Positions 53,277 through 64,000 are shown, counted from the first letter of the stretch. The stretch: 64,000 nt of DNA from Erpobdella octoculata (GCA_963978895.1 OZ022241.1:5718711-5782710); one strand, 5' to 3'. The notes: generated by a model not told the origin, from the letters alone. Numbers and translations: made by a program.

Positions 53277-54115
53277 CTGATTTCAACGTAACGTAAGCAC
53301 CGTTAAGTCAAAAAAAAATCGTTGTACTATCAAAACAAACAATTTTACTAAAATTCATACCAAACTATAAACGTTATTCAATAATCTCACATCAGTTTCA
53401 AATTTTTGGAAACATCATTTTCTGCGGGAATGCTATATTTCCAATGAAAACAGGTTACTCCGTTATTTATAGAGATCGGTTGTTACGCCTTGCTCCGTCG
53501 ATGTTCATCTTCTCAAATGAGGGATGAGCTTATCCATCTATTGGTCCTGGTTTCAAATATAAGTCAACTAGTTTTTTCTTAACACACCCTACCCTTCAGC
53601 CTGTTTCAGTAATTGTACTATAAGTGACCATGACTATGCTAATACATATGCATATCCATCCCATGCTCAAAGTATTTGACAAGAGCATCGTGCGCATCTC
53701 ATTAGTCTCAAAATACCTCGCACTAAAACCAACTCAGCCTTGCTTTTGAGAGCCAGTCCAAGCCTGGAGAAAGGAGGGAAAAGTTAAAAGGATCAAGTTA
53801 AGACCCACCACAGGAAATACTGCAGTATTTCCGACACACTGCTTCATCGGCCTGATGCAAAGGACTATAAAGTATTTTTTTAAAGACGCACTGAATATGC
53901 AACAGCCGGTTTTTGTTTCTGCGATTATGATGTCATACTACAATTTTAGAATACTATGCAGAACAAAAATCTGCAATTCGACACTATTTTTCAATTTAGT
54001 AGATTACGGTCAACTCGTAACAGCCTGTACGATAGGTACACCTAAAACCAAGACAAAATTCATTTCTCGTATAAACTGTACAAAAATGTAACGGCAATAT
54101 ATTTACACACAAAAC
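53277..54115. other. Between the zinc-finger gene and NKRF
   Basis: It should hold the first exon and promoter of the zinc-finger gene. It contains a perfect 20-bp palindrome at 53813-53832 (GGAAATACTG and its inverse). No start exon with the needed phase was found. Confidence 0.4.
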
Positions 54116-56076
54116 TTAACAGTCAGCTGTTTTTACAAGACCGGTCGGGGGAACAAGTAGGTAACGGTGGGTTTCTCCCCCATTCGCAACGATATGATTC
54201 AGCAACTCTAAGGGCGACCGTCTCCGACTGAGGACCAAAAATCTGTCTTCATCCTTGCTGTAGCTCTTTGATCTCAGATGAAATTTCTGTCCAATTCTAT
54301 GTATGATCGACCTCTCTTCTTTCATGAAAGTTGGAGAGAAGATAAGATCCTCTTGCTTATCTGAGACCAGATATTCCTGAACCAACTGAGAAATTTTATG
54401 CTGAAAATCTGCTGCTATTCCTTTTTCCACACGAAGACCAAGACCTTCTCTGTTGATGATTCCTTCCACGGCTATGGGGTTAACAATGCCCTCGTTACCA
54501 GACCTGCCTACTCCCCCACCCGACCAGCCCATCATCCTCAGTAGCTTGTTACCTGAATGAGAAAAAAACGACGATGTATTATAAATGTTATTAACTAAAT
54601 ACTAAATAATAACACTATGATCATAATTAATGTGAAGTAGACAATATATACTCGAGCATATAACATAATGCATTACTGGTAGTCGTGACTTATACTTCCC
54701 TGACTACATGTAAAACTATGCCGTCCATCAATAAATCTCAAATAAATTTAGTCTGGTCGAAGTTCATTAAACTTCAAAGTGCCAACCGATATTTGACTCA
54801 GGAATCGGATTGTAGCCGGAAGGAGAGTTTCCATCACTTTCAGTGAATGCATCCTTCTGTACAGCATCAGCAAAGTCTGCATCACAGGACTGTTTCACAA
54901 CTATCGTAGAGCAGTATTTTTTTAATATCGACAGAGCTAGTTCGGCAGCAGATGCTGTCGCTTCTTGTTTTGTATCTCCACTTTCTCGACACAAAAGACG
55001 CCCGTCGAGTGTAACATGGCATGTTATTTCACCTCTGCTGATCGTATCTGGCTGAATCTCAAACTTCAGCTCTGATTTATTAAAATCTGCACTCTGTTTG
55101 AGAAGACTGACGGCATTGTTATGTGAGCTGAGATGACTGATCAGGATGAAATTACTCACGTTAAAGTCCAGTCTGGGCAACTCCTTATTACTTAACGACA
55201 ATTTACATTTTTTTTCTGAATTAATAGTCAAATTATCAGATAGAGAACCCACCAGTATAAACTCCTCTGGGTTGTTCTTCGACTTCTGTATCTCCATTCT
55301 CGGTTTCTCCAAAACAGCAACAGCATTTTGAAAAGCTTCAACTTTGGCCTGTTTCTTGTTTGCTGCTTCACCCTCTGAAACCTGAACACATTCTATCAAT
55401 AGAACACAAGCAAAGTTCCCTTTCGGCAAGTTAATGTAGTTCTGGCTGGCTGTCAATTTAGTTTTGTCAATTGCCATTTGTAAAAGACTGACAATGTTGA
55501 CGGAAGGATTTGATGATGCTTTCAATTCTCGAAACTTTGCAGCCAGGTTAGAAAACCTCCTCAACAGATGTGAAAGTTCAAGAGGTGTGGAAGGAAGCTG
55601 ACTCCGATTAGTTGCCTCATTTCTTGATGGTGGATTTCTCCATGAACCTTCAACCGACTTTCTTTTTAGATCTGCACTTGGCAGATCGTGGGAAGAGGAT
55701 GGTTTGAAATCAGATACGAGAGTTCTGTCTACGTTCTTCTCTAATTTATTTAATTTATCCATGACTTCTGGTGGGTAACTGAAAAAAGTATATTTAAAAA
55801 TTTCTTATAACAGAACTGAAAGTAGTCATAAATTTAAAAACTATGATAAAACAAAACAGCACAGAAAATGTAACAATTACAAGAAGCACTAATTTACCTG
55901 CAGCCATAACAATTGACATTAATGTAACAATTCGCCATACAAACGAGTTGGTCTTCATTATCTAAATATTCTCTGTTCGAAATCAAAAATGCTCTTCGAA
56001 GCTTCCAGTCGGCCAAACACTCGTGCTTCTGCCGGTACTTTTCTACGTCAAAGTCATCAATCGAAGATGTAGCCAT
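54116..56076 (-). CDS. NKRF: NF-kappa-B-repressing factor (NKRF) orthologue
   Basis: Three exons in frame: 55898-56076, 54787-55778 and 54116-54552, giving 535 residues. Residues 5-70 form an XTBD domain (WKLRRAFLISN, QLVCMANCYINVNCYGC-SYP), which binds the 5'-3' exonuclease XRN2. Two dsRNA-binding-like segments follow (about 150-205, ending KKQAKVEAFQNAVAVL, and about 285-345, ending KQEATASAAELALSILKK). Exon 3 encodes a G-patch (LLRMMGWSGGGVGRSGNEG) and then an R3H domain (ERSIIHRIGQKFHLRS). The NKRF family works in nuclear and nucleolar RNA processing with XRN2 and DHX15; these roles are known for vertebrates and inferred here. The frame stays open past 54787 to a stop at 54767, so an unspliced form would lose G-patch and R3H. 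It is about 155 residues shorter than human NKRF. Confidence 0.93.
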
Positions 56077-56779
56077 ATTCTTTCAAAATATTGTTTATCG
56101 TATTGTAGAAAATTAAACTGAAGTCGCTAAGGTTGGATACAGTTTTAAAATGTAAAACGAGGCAATAACTTCAGCCTGAGCGATAATAAAACTTCTACGT
56201 TACGTCGAAATTCAACAACGATGATTTATTAAAATATAAATATCTTGTCTACTACAGCTGCAAAAAGCAAAAATGTTGAGATTTGTTAATTTTTGTAAGA
56301 GTTTTTGAAAATTATATTTATTTATGGTTATTTTTTTAATAAATCAAAATACATTTTTAGTTGGTTTTCCCGATCGTTTTGCTAACATGTGTGTTTTTAA
56401 GACTACCAGTCCAGAATAACAAAATTCCAAATTAAGAAAATAATAAAAAAACATATTTTATTACTTCAACAAAATCGTAGAAAGGCACAAGAATCGTGGA
56501 TTATTTTTAAAAGATCCCAATAAGTTAATAAACTCATCGAGATATATCAATTATTAGACTAACATAATTAATATGATTGATTTTTATATGGTGTTAATAA
56601 ATCATAGACTTATCATTATAAGCAGCACAGAATTATTAATTATTATATTATAATTCTATGTAGTAAATCTTCAAAACAACAAACTTACGACCGCTCCTGG
56701 GTCGGAGGCTAATTATTTTCTTAAATCGTACAATTAAATAAACATTGAAAAGATTGTTGACCTACTTATGAGATTTGCC
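56077..56779. promoter_or_regulatory. Divergent intergenic region between NKRF and PHETA
   Basis: The start codons are about 700 bp apart on opposite strands, so the interval is a likely bidirectional promoter. It is AT-rich with no TATA box or CpG-rich segment that stands out. Confidence 0.4.
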
Positions 56780-57388
56780 ATGAAATTAAATGAAAAGCAT
56801 CTGGCTCTTTATGCTGCATCGTCTTCCATAGATAAACAAGGATACTTAAATAAGAGAGGCGAATTAAACAAGGCATTTCAAAAAAGATGGTTCGCTCTGA
56901 TTGGAAACCTGCTGTTTTATTACGACAAAAAAGGCGATTTAGAACCAACTGGCGTGGTAGTCCTTGAAGGTTTTTCAATCGAGATGGTAGAGAACGTCGA
57001 CAAGTATGCATTTGAGCTTGTCTTTCCAGGTCTTGGCAGTCGGACATACATCCTTGCTGCAGAAAGCCAAGAAGAGATGGAAGACTGGATGCGGGCGTTG
57101 ACTTGCGCTAGTTATGATTTTATGAAACTTGCCATAAAAGACCTACAGAACCAGCTGGAAGAGCTGATTGCCGAAGAAAAGAGAGCCACTTTAAATCCTG
57201 TTCTACCTTCATCACAAACAAACAATACTGCTCAAGGAAGACATAATCCTTTTGAGTCTGTGAATGTATCTAACAATCAAATATTGCATAAAATTCCGAA
57301 CTCTAAAAATCAAGACTTTCTGGATCTGCACAACAAGTATGGTGCCATGATCAAAGAGAAGATCAAAGAATTTTATAGTAATCAGTGA
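56780..57388 (+). CDS. PHETA: Sesquipedalian (PHETA/Ses) endosomal PH-domain protein
   Basis: Single-exon frame. I choose the second ATG, at 56780, because vertebrate sesquipedalians start MKLNE; an in-frame ATG at 56768 adds four residues. The PH domain spans about 17-115: DKQGYLNKRGELNKAFQKRW, FALIGNLLFYYDKKGD, VVVLEGFSIEMV, and the final-helix Trp in MEDWMRAL. A charged helix follows (IKDLQNQLEELIAEEKR). The C-terminus has the F&H motif FLDLHNKYGAMI, which in this family binds the phosphatase OCRL and INPP5B. These proteins act in recycling from endosomes to the trans-Golgi. Length is about 202 residues, near the family norm but with a shorter linker. A poly(A) signal AATAAA lies near 57553. 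Confidence 0.95.
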   Translation: MKLNEKHLALYAASSSIDKQGYLNKRGELNKAFQKRWFALIGNLLFYYDKKGDLEPTGVVVLEGFSIEMVENVDKYAFELVFPGLGSRTYILAAESQEEMEDWMRALTCASYDFMKLAIKDLQNQLEELIAEEKRATLNPVLPSSQTNNTAQGRHNPFESVNVSNNQILHKIPNSKNQDFLDLHNKYGAMIKEKIKEFYSNQ

Positions 57389-57852
57389 ACTAGTTTATAT
57401 TTGTTTATATTATTTTTGTTTAAATTGTTTGATATTACTTCAATTGACTGTTTTTCACTTCTTTGTATATTTTAAAAAATCTCATTTGTTCCACATTATA
57501 AAAGTATTATTCTAGCGCTGATACATGTTGTATAATACTCGGATATTGAAAATAATAAACGAACATCAGTTCTTTTATTCTTGAAGCAAATCACAGGTTT
57601 TGCCATTTTATTACTTATTCAAATTGAATGTTTAATGACCAGTCTGCTGAAATATCTTTAGATTTTTCTTAATGCAAATACTTTATACAAAAATAGCTCT
57701 ATTTAGACTTTTATTTAATAATTGTTATTTAAAAGTTATTTACATTAAAACAGAACAAAACATTCTTTTCCACTGTAACATCACTATCTAATTCAAGACT
57801 GAGGCTAACAGGACAAACAGAATCAGCCTGAGCATGTCATACGATAACACTT

Positions 57853-59399
57853 CTACAGAGACATGTTTCTTCCTTCTATACTTATCGGAACAGCAGATCC
57901 TATGCGTGATTCTCTCTTCTTTTCCATCATTGATCTTTGGAGTTTCGAGAACTTGTTCAGCTTTTTTTTCGGGTTAGACTGATGATAAAAAAAAGAATGT
58001 TTAAGTAAGTACTTGATTACAGAATATTATTGTGAGCAATTGGCTAGTAACAACTGGAACCTGAAGCAGCTTTAAATTTTGGTCTGCTCTAAAACCCTGG
58101 TGTTAAGTTTATGGAGGACACATTCTGTCACAACCATCCACATATATAGTTTTTTTTATAAATGAACACATTAGCCCTACCCTTGGTTTTTCTTCAACAC
58201 TCCACTTTGGTCTGATGACATAATCTTTTATGGATGGTGCAGGTACTCTTGCCCTATAAACATAGCCTGGATCTCCTGGCCTCAGAGCCCTATCAAACAT
58301 TATTATTTAAATAATAAACATGGCTGTAAAAAGTTCTGATTTTGTCAGAGTTTTTTACTATTTTAAGCATTATTTTACTATTTAGATTGAACTAGTTGAA
58401 GTTGGTCAAATTTAAAAAAAAATCAGATGATTACACAAGTGGTATTGACACTTATAAATAATTTTTTGTGTAAGTTTTTTAAACACTCAACCCGATCAAC
58501 CATGTTGTGGTCCCAAATTACAGGCCCGACCCGTGGACAACTTTGATATATATTATATAGACATGTTACTTACTTTTCTTCCTCATTAGCTGATTTTGCA
58601 TCTGAGCCTTCTTCGTCCAAACTGGTAAAGTGCAAGTTAATGTTTAGTGAGAAAATGTCTCAGTTTATTTATACACATATATACCAGTTTATCAATAAAA
58701 TAAATTTAGTTTGAATAGTAAGTACCTCAGTTTTCTCTTTTTGGGGTATCGTTCATAATCCCTCTGCTCTCTTTCCTCTTTTGTCAGTCCTTTGTAGTCG
58801 GACGTCTGATTGAATATGGGACGTGCCCATTCGTCTAAAAGCGCAACAAGAGTTCAGTAAGACCAGCATGCAAAACAAATATAATCCAAAAAAGATAAAT
58901 ACAATTTCTGCTCGGGCATTTCAGTTAATTTAATTATAAGAGTAACACAATCTGACAACTGAGGTGATCTGTAAACTGTGATTTACAGCTATTCAATATT
59001 TCCTAACTACCAGCTCACTCACTAATTAGTTTACTGCACAGCTGTTTGTTTTTGGCAGTCTCCTTTGGGTGTTTCAGTAGGTACATGACAGCCTTGCCCA
59101 AGCCACTGGCCTTCAAGGTTTCTGTTCCAATCACAGGCAGCTGTAGAAATGAAACCAGAGAAACAATTAAACTGATTGTTAATTGGAATTAACTTTAAAA
59201 TCACCAAAATTAATGAGCTTTTAATTACCTCAGTCAATTGTTTGAGAAGAGTCTCCCTGATTTCCAGATGGGGAAGGCAATTGCTGGGGAGAGGGGCCAG
59301 CCATTCCTGCATAAATTATTCATGTTATTTCTTATTTGACCATTCCTGCATACATTATTTTTTCTACTATTTCTACATAGAATAATTTCTTATTCAATC

Positions 59400-59432
<33 letters not shown>

Positions 59433-59707
59433 TAATTAATTATATTCAACAAATAAATAATGATAAATTAGCTAATAGTTAAAGACCTTACAGTTAAAAC
59501 AGAAAGAATTTCAGATTCCATAAAGGCTTGGTGAAGGTCAACTCTAAAAATATAAATAAGTTAATTTGTAAACAAAAGAAACCAATAATTGTATAAGACT
59601 TGTGTATTCAGAAACTCTTTTTACTTTTTCAATTGGTCTTTCACATAAGCCAGCTTCTGCATGACTGTGATGGCAGGCTTCTTTTGTCTGTTCAGCTCTC
59701 TGTCTTT
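57853..59707 (-). CDS. IWS1: IWS1 (Spn1) transcription elongation factor, C-terminal eight exons
   Basis: Exons 59625-59707, 59492-59543, 59229-59306, 59023-59140, 58726-58834, 58574-58621, 58181-58289 and 57853-57978 join in frame to a TAG stop. They encode most of the conserved IWS1/TFIIS N-terminal-like helical domain ([78 protein letters not shown]). The conserved tail follows ([38 protein letters not shown]). IWS1 binds Spt6 and RNA polymerase II and acts in elongation and mRNA export in the nucleus. The acidic N-terminal half is not found between 59708 and the window edge, where mobile elements dominate. It is convergent with PHETA, about 465 bp apart. Confidence 0.95.
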
Positions 59708-60157
59708 CTGAACAAATAATAGCCATATGTATATGCAGATTTATGTAAAATCATTTGATAGAGTACCCTGAAAAGTAGTTTGGTGGGTGCTAATATGTCT
59801 AAGCATGGATGAAAGGTCTATATATGGTGATGCAGTTACAGTGGTAAAAGTGAATGGAAAAGAAAGTAATGCTTTTCAGCAGTAGGGTTGGCATGCATTG
59901 AGGTTCAGTTCTCCGTCCATTGCTGTTGATCATTGTATTAACGGCCTTACCAATGGAACCCTCCTATATGGCCATCCCTATATCATGTACGCAATAAACT
60001 ACAGCCCCTCTCCCTGTTGCACCTAGTAATTTTCTTCTTAAAAAATGGTCATTGGCTGGGGAGACTGGAGAAGGGGTAGACCAGTACCTATTTTTTCATT
60101 TTAAAAAAGATGGTAGTCATATAGATAACTTGGCAATTGTTGGTTTACATCTTATAT
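59708..60157. other. IWS1 intron or upstream flank, no exon recognised
   Basis: AT-rich sequence with no IWS1 exon or other gene visible. Confidence 0.45.
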
Positions 60158-60582
60158 AAAATTTTCTCGTAAAAATGCTCGATTAAACTCTATGGCCCAT
60201 ATAATCTGTTGCAACGTTTTTAAACGAACGTTTCATTTTCGCTGAGTATCACCAAAACTTCTTTAATAAAAACATTATTAAAAATGGGGTTGACCGGCCG
60301 GTTTTAGTTACTACCATCATCGGAACCCCTATAATAAATTTTACAAACGTTGAGAAATTTATTTTATTACTATTTCTCAACGTTTGTAAAATTTGTTATA
60401 GGGGTTCCGATGATGGCAGTAACCGAAACCGGCCGGTCAACCCCATGTTTAAATAAAGTTTTTATTAAAGAAATTTTGGTGATACTCGACGGAAAATGGA
60501 GACGCTCGGAAACATTCGTTAAAAAACGTTGCAACAGATTATGGGCCGTAGAGTTTAATTGAACATGTTTAAGAGAAAATTT
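60158..60582. mobile_element. Foldback element with near-complete inverted arms
   Basis: The left arm, about 60158-60355, and the right arm, about 60372-60582, are inverted copies. Shared marks are TTAAACTCTA(T/C)GGCCCAT, AATCTGTTGCAACG, ACCGGCCGGTTT and TTTACAAACGTTGAGAAAT. The spacer is under 20 bp. Sequence identity looks around 90 percent, with a few indels. No transposase. The 70-codon frame in the right arm is incidental. Confidence 0.85.
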
Positions 60583-60649
60583 AGTACCGAGGTACTGTCA
60601 AATTATATATAAAATTATATGGCAGAACCAACGCCTTCTCATTAATTAT

Positions 60650-61964
60650 TAGGGATGTCACGGGTACCCGAACCCGAGTTCGGTACTACCCGGTCTTTTT
60701 CTGATACCCGAACTCGAACCCGAAAGTGTGAAAATTTGGTACCCGAACCCGAACCCGAAAATGTGAAAACTTGATACCCGAACCCGAAAATGAGAAAACT
60801 TGATATCCGAACCCGAACTCGAACCCGAAAATGTGAAAACTTGATACCCGAACTCGAACCCGAAAATTTATAAGCCTAATACCCGAACTCGGAGTTGTGA
60901 ACAAATAAATCTTTATAAAAGCTGTGTCTTAGAGATTAATAAATTACAAGTTTTGTTGACGTAACATATTATACTAATCGCGAGCGTAGAAGTTTTGTAT
61001 TATCACCTTTGCGTAACAAATAACACAAATACGTCATTTTATTAGTGATTGTGTAAACTAAACCGCTAATCCGTTTGATTATAATCAGGCTGGACCGAGC
61101 CGCGAACGAACTAAAATAATTAAGCCCCCTTCGGTCGAAGAAATCGCGGAAAGCCATGACTCTAAACTTTTTACTTCAGTTATATAACCTTATATTTATT
61201 CATTCATATACTCAAAGTTTTTCTGATATAACAAAGACCCTTTGTTATAAAGATAATCTTGCATAATCCTAAACTTTAACTGGCAAAGTCTATAAATGAT
61301 CTATGCGCCACAGTTATTTTATTGGCAAATGTGTAAGCTAGGACACTAATCCGCCTGATTGCCCGACCGGACCGAGCCGCGAAAAAATTAATAAATTACA
61401 ATAATTTAAGAGGTAACGTATTATGCTAATCGCAAGCCCTGCAAGTTTTGTATTATCACCTTTGCGTAACAAATAACACAAATAGGTCATTTTATTGGTG
61501 AGTGTGTAAACTAGACCACTAATCCGCATTATTATCTGGCCGGACCGAGCCACGAACGAACTAAAATAATTAAGCCTCCATCGGCCAAAGAAATCACATT
61601 ATTTGGAAAGCTAAAAAAATTAACTTGTTAGAGTTTATTCAATACGTGTAATGTCCAATGGATGAATTGATCGCTCTCGTTTGTATATGTATATACACTA
61701 GGTAAATTTAAAATAATTCCAGGAATTTGAAATCATAAACCAGTACCCGAACCCGAACCCGGTTTTTGGAAAACTACAAACCCGAACCCGAACCCGAAAA
61801 CCTGAGTTTCACAAACCCGAACCCGAACCCGAAAACTCGAGTTTTACAAACCCGAACCCGAACCCGAAAACTCTAGTTTCACAAACCCGAACTCGAACCC
61901 GAAAACTCTAGTTTCACAAACCCGAACCCGAAAACTCCAAAAAGTACTACCCGTGACATCCCTA
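60650..61964. mobile_element. Non-autonomous hAT element with subterminal CCCGAA arrays
   Basis: The termini TAGGGATGTCACGGGTA and TACCCGTGACATCCCTA are inverted (the last bases of the right arm are interrupted by one repeat unit). A perfect 8-bp target duplication TTAATTAT lies at 60642-60649 and 61965-61972. Both ends carry tandem ACCCGAACCCGAA motifs (about 60665-60895 and 61740-61940). The middle has two direct copies of a 160-bp segment (ATTATCACCTTTGCGTAACA to ATTAAGCC, about 60998-61128 and 61454-61576) and a partial third (about 61310-61385). No transposase frame. Confidence 0.9.
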
Positions 61965-62188
61965 TTAATTATCATTACTAGACTAAATATAAAATTAACA
62001 CCACCTGTTAATTTGAAAAATATTAAAAAAACAACAAATTTATTTGTACTACATGGCAGTCTGAATTATTAAAAATTATTATATTAATAGTAATAAAATG
62101 ATGGAATTTATAGCACCAACTATCAGGAAATTGTAAATTTCTAACAGTATACATCCATACATTCAGAAATTATGCATTTTAATTTTCT

Positions 62189-62847
62189 GTTACATCCGCC
62201 TTTGTTGGAATACCCCCTCCCTCCCCATATGCACGTTTATTCAAATCATTCGCTTGGGACACACCTTTCTCCCCATTTGGTGCTTATGCAATATATGGAT
62301 GACCCCTATGCGAATGATATTGTTCTATAAGCTGAGACAGAATATTCTCTGTTGCAAAAGTTAAGAATTTTGAAGCGAAAAATGTTTTTGGCAGTTTTAC
62401 TGGTATTGTTGGCTTCCGTTTTAAAAGATGTGTGGTTGGTGATTGTGTTCAAGAAAAGATGCTGCCAATGTTGGGTGATGTATAAAAGTGGGGTGTAACT
62501 AAGTTCTGTTATTCAAAACAGGAGGTGTAGAAGAAGCAGCAACAAGCAAAGTGGGCTCTACCTGGGCTGAATTTAAAAAAATTCTATCTTCAGGACTGCA
62601 AACAACGTCAAGCGATGGGCTCATCCTATATATATATATTTTTATATCTACGGTTTATATAATTTCCTATCACGGCTGATAAACCTCAGAAGACATCATG
62701 AATTAAGTAGGACATAAAAAAGTATAGAGTGAGTATTTACATAACTTCAATCAACCAGTCTTAATTACAGTTACTAAGATAAAAGTTTTTGATTAAGTGT
62801 GTATTTCTTCTAATAAATAAAGGACCATTTTCAAAGAACCTGAATAC
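62189..62847 (+). mobile_element. Probable 5' LTR
   Basis: It starts at TGTTACATCC and contains TATAAAAG (62481-62488) and AATAAA (62812-62817), a promoter and poly(A) signal in LTR order, directly before a primer binding site. No second LTR is in the window, so the start and end are inferred. Confidence 0.5.
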
Positions 62848-62865
62848 TGGTGTCGGAAGCAGGAT
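62848..62865 (+). other. Primer binding site, tRNA-Leu-like
   Basis: TGGTGTCGGAAGCAGGAT resembles the reverse complement of a leucine tRNA 3' end (CCA plus the acceptor stem). It lies 10 bp before the gag start codon. Confidence 0.6.
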
Positions 62866-62875
62866 ACTTTTGGAA

Positions 62876-64000
62876 ATGGGTTTAATTACTTTGGAAGAAT
62901 TGAAGTGCTCAGATTTAAAAGGGCAGCTTCTTCTGAGGGGTTTATCTACTGTTGGCAAAAAGAACGAGCTAAAAGAAAGGCTGCAACAATTTCTCGAAAA
63001 TGAGGGAAAAGACCCTGATACTTTTGAGTTTGAAATCAAAACACCAATGGAATTGATGACATTGATGAGAGAGGAAAGCATAGCAGCACAGGAAGTAAAC
63101 AGAGCAGCACAAGAAGAGAACAGAGCAGCACAAGAAGAGAACAGAGCAGCACAAGAAGAGAACAGAGCAGCGCAACGAAGAATTGAAGAGCTAATTATTG
63201 ACGATCGGCTTCGTTTATCAGAAGTTGAAAACAGAGTCAGTAACCTGGAAAAGCTGGTGAAAGAGAACGTCGGAGAAATCGAAACAAGATTGAACAATAT
63301 GGTCAAACAAGTACAGAATGGTTGCCAAGTCCAAGAAAAAATTCATTCCGTTGAACATGCCAAGACCCCGGCTTTTGACGGCACTGTGTCATGGTCCGTC
63401 TACAAAGCTCAATTTGAAATTGCTGCCAGGAAAAATAATTGGTTAACCAGCCAGCAGAAGGCGGAAAATCTGGTATTTTCTTTGAGGGGAGAAGCTTTAC
63501 AGCTTCTCGAGCTTATTGCAGATAGAGATGATTACGATGCAATCGTGAAGGTTCTCGAGAGCAGATTCGGTAATCAACACGCGCCAGAAATTTTTCGAGC
63601 TCAACTCAAGAGTCGACGCCAGAAACCCGAAGAAAGCTTGCAACAGCTGGAAGCGGGTATAGAACGACTCGCCAATCTGGGATATCCCTTGTGCCCTCGA
63701 AATGTCCTCAATACAATTATTGCGGATGGATTCATAGCGGCCTTGAAGAACTCCGAAACCCAAAAAGCTCTTAGGGTCGCCCGAGTAGCTGGTCCCAGTG
63801 AGGCTTTGGCATTTGCCTTGAATTACGAAGCCTCTGAAGAATTATCTGATAAGTCTTATCGGGTAAGAAAGGTGGGAATCGAAGAAAATGACCTGGATGA
63901 TCGAGTCCGAAAAATTATGGAAGAAAGGCCCAGCTGGAAAAAACATAACTCACCGCGTTGCTGGAATTGCGATGGGTTGGGACATCTACAGAGGGACTGT
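62876..64000 (+). CDS. gag: LTR retrotransposon Gag with SAP domain, cut by window edge
   Basis: Open for 375 codons without a stop to the last base. Residues 4-42 form a SAP-type helix-extended-helix (LEELKCSDLKGQLLLRGLS, KKNELKERLQQFL), normally a DNA- or chromatin-binding motif. About 60-145 is coiled coil, with four tandem RAAQEEN heptads from a 21-bp repeat. About 160-330 matches the retrotransposon Gag fold (TPAFDGTVSWSVYKAQFEIA, KAENLVFSLRGEA, VLESRFGN). The last 14 residues are a complete CCHC knuckle, CWNCDGLGHLQRDC. The intact frame suggests a young or selected element; pol would lie beyond 64000. The Ty3/Gypsy class is likely by Gag and primer site but not proven. Confidence 0.88.
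   Translation, partial: MGLITLEELKCSDLKGQLLLRGLSTVGKKNELKERLQQFLENEGKDPDTFEFEIKTPMELMTLMREESIAAQEVNRAAQEENRAAQEENRAAQEENRAAQRRIEELIIDDRLRLSEVENRVSNLEKLVKENVGEIETRLNNMVKQVQNGCQVQEKIHSVEHAKTPAFDGTVSWSVYKAQFEIAARKNNWLTSQQKAENLVFSLRGEALQLLELIADRDDYDAIVKVLESRFGNQHAPEIFRAQLKSRRQKPEESLQQLEAGIERLANLGYPLCPRNVLNTIIADGFIAALKNSETQKALRVARVAGPSEALAFALNYEASEELSDKSYRVRKVGIEENDLDDRVRKIMEERPSWKKHNSPRCWNCDGLGHLQRDC

Noticed and set aside
53813..53832. Perfect 20-bp palindrome as a regulator binding site
   Set aside because: It is a single occurrence with no known matching site. One such palindrome may arise by chance in 64 kb with repeats.
60686..60904. Phe/Gly/Arg-rich minus-strand frame
   Set aside because: Translation of the CCCGAA subterminal array of the hAT element.

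Overview
The window is a piece of an animal (metazoan) nuclear genome, very AT-rich and dense in transposable elements and simple repeats. All recognisable genes are split by short GT-AG introns, except one, and several are clear orthologues of animal genes (NKRF, PHETA/sesquipedalian, IWS1). F-type lectins and the mix of hAT, LINE, Helitron-like and LTR elements fit an aquatic invertebrate. I cannot name the phylum from sequence alone. There are no bacterial features.

Layout. 0.7-2.9 kb: the last six exons of a + strand gene with an acidic, disordered C-terminus. 3-8.7 kb: gene-free, with a degenerate TTAGGG-like array, MITE remnants and microsatellites. 8.7-46.2 kb: a tandem array of three + strand genes, each with a signal peptide, an F-type (fucose-binding) lectin domain and a PAN/apple-like domain. 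All three have the same four coding exons and the same intron phases, and I rebuilt each as a continuous reading frame of 263-266 residues. The introns hold most of the mobile DNA, including a LINE carrying a nested hAT element, a 4.7-kb complex of GC-rich minisatellites and about 150-bp repeats, foldback elements and a Helitron-type helicase remnant.

46.2-47.8 kb: a decayed LINE on the minus strand. 48.4-53.3 kb: a minus-strand multi-C2H2 zinc-finger gene whose first exon was not found. 54.1-56.1 kb: NKRF (minus; XTBD, dsRNA-binding, G-patch, R3H). It is divergent from 56.8-57.4 kb: an intronless PHETA/Ses PH-domain gene (+). 57.9-59.7 kb: the C-terminal eight exons of IWS1 (minus), convergent with PHETA. 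59.7-62.0 kb: a foldback element and a 1.3-kb hAT element with perfect ends. 62.2-64.0 kb: the 5' end of an LTR retrotransposon with a SAP-domain gag, running off the window.

The most interesting parts are the lectin-PAN array, the mosaic origin of its middle gene, and the 174-bp TA expansion at that gene's TATA box. The lectins are probably secreted glycan-binding proteins. NKRF (with XRN2) and IWS1 (with Spt6) are nuclear RNA and transcription factors, and PHETA acts in endosomal trafficking.
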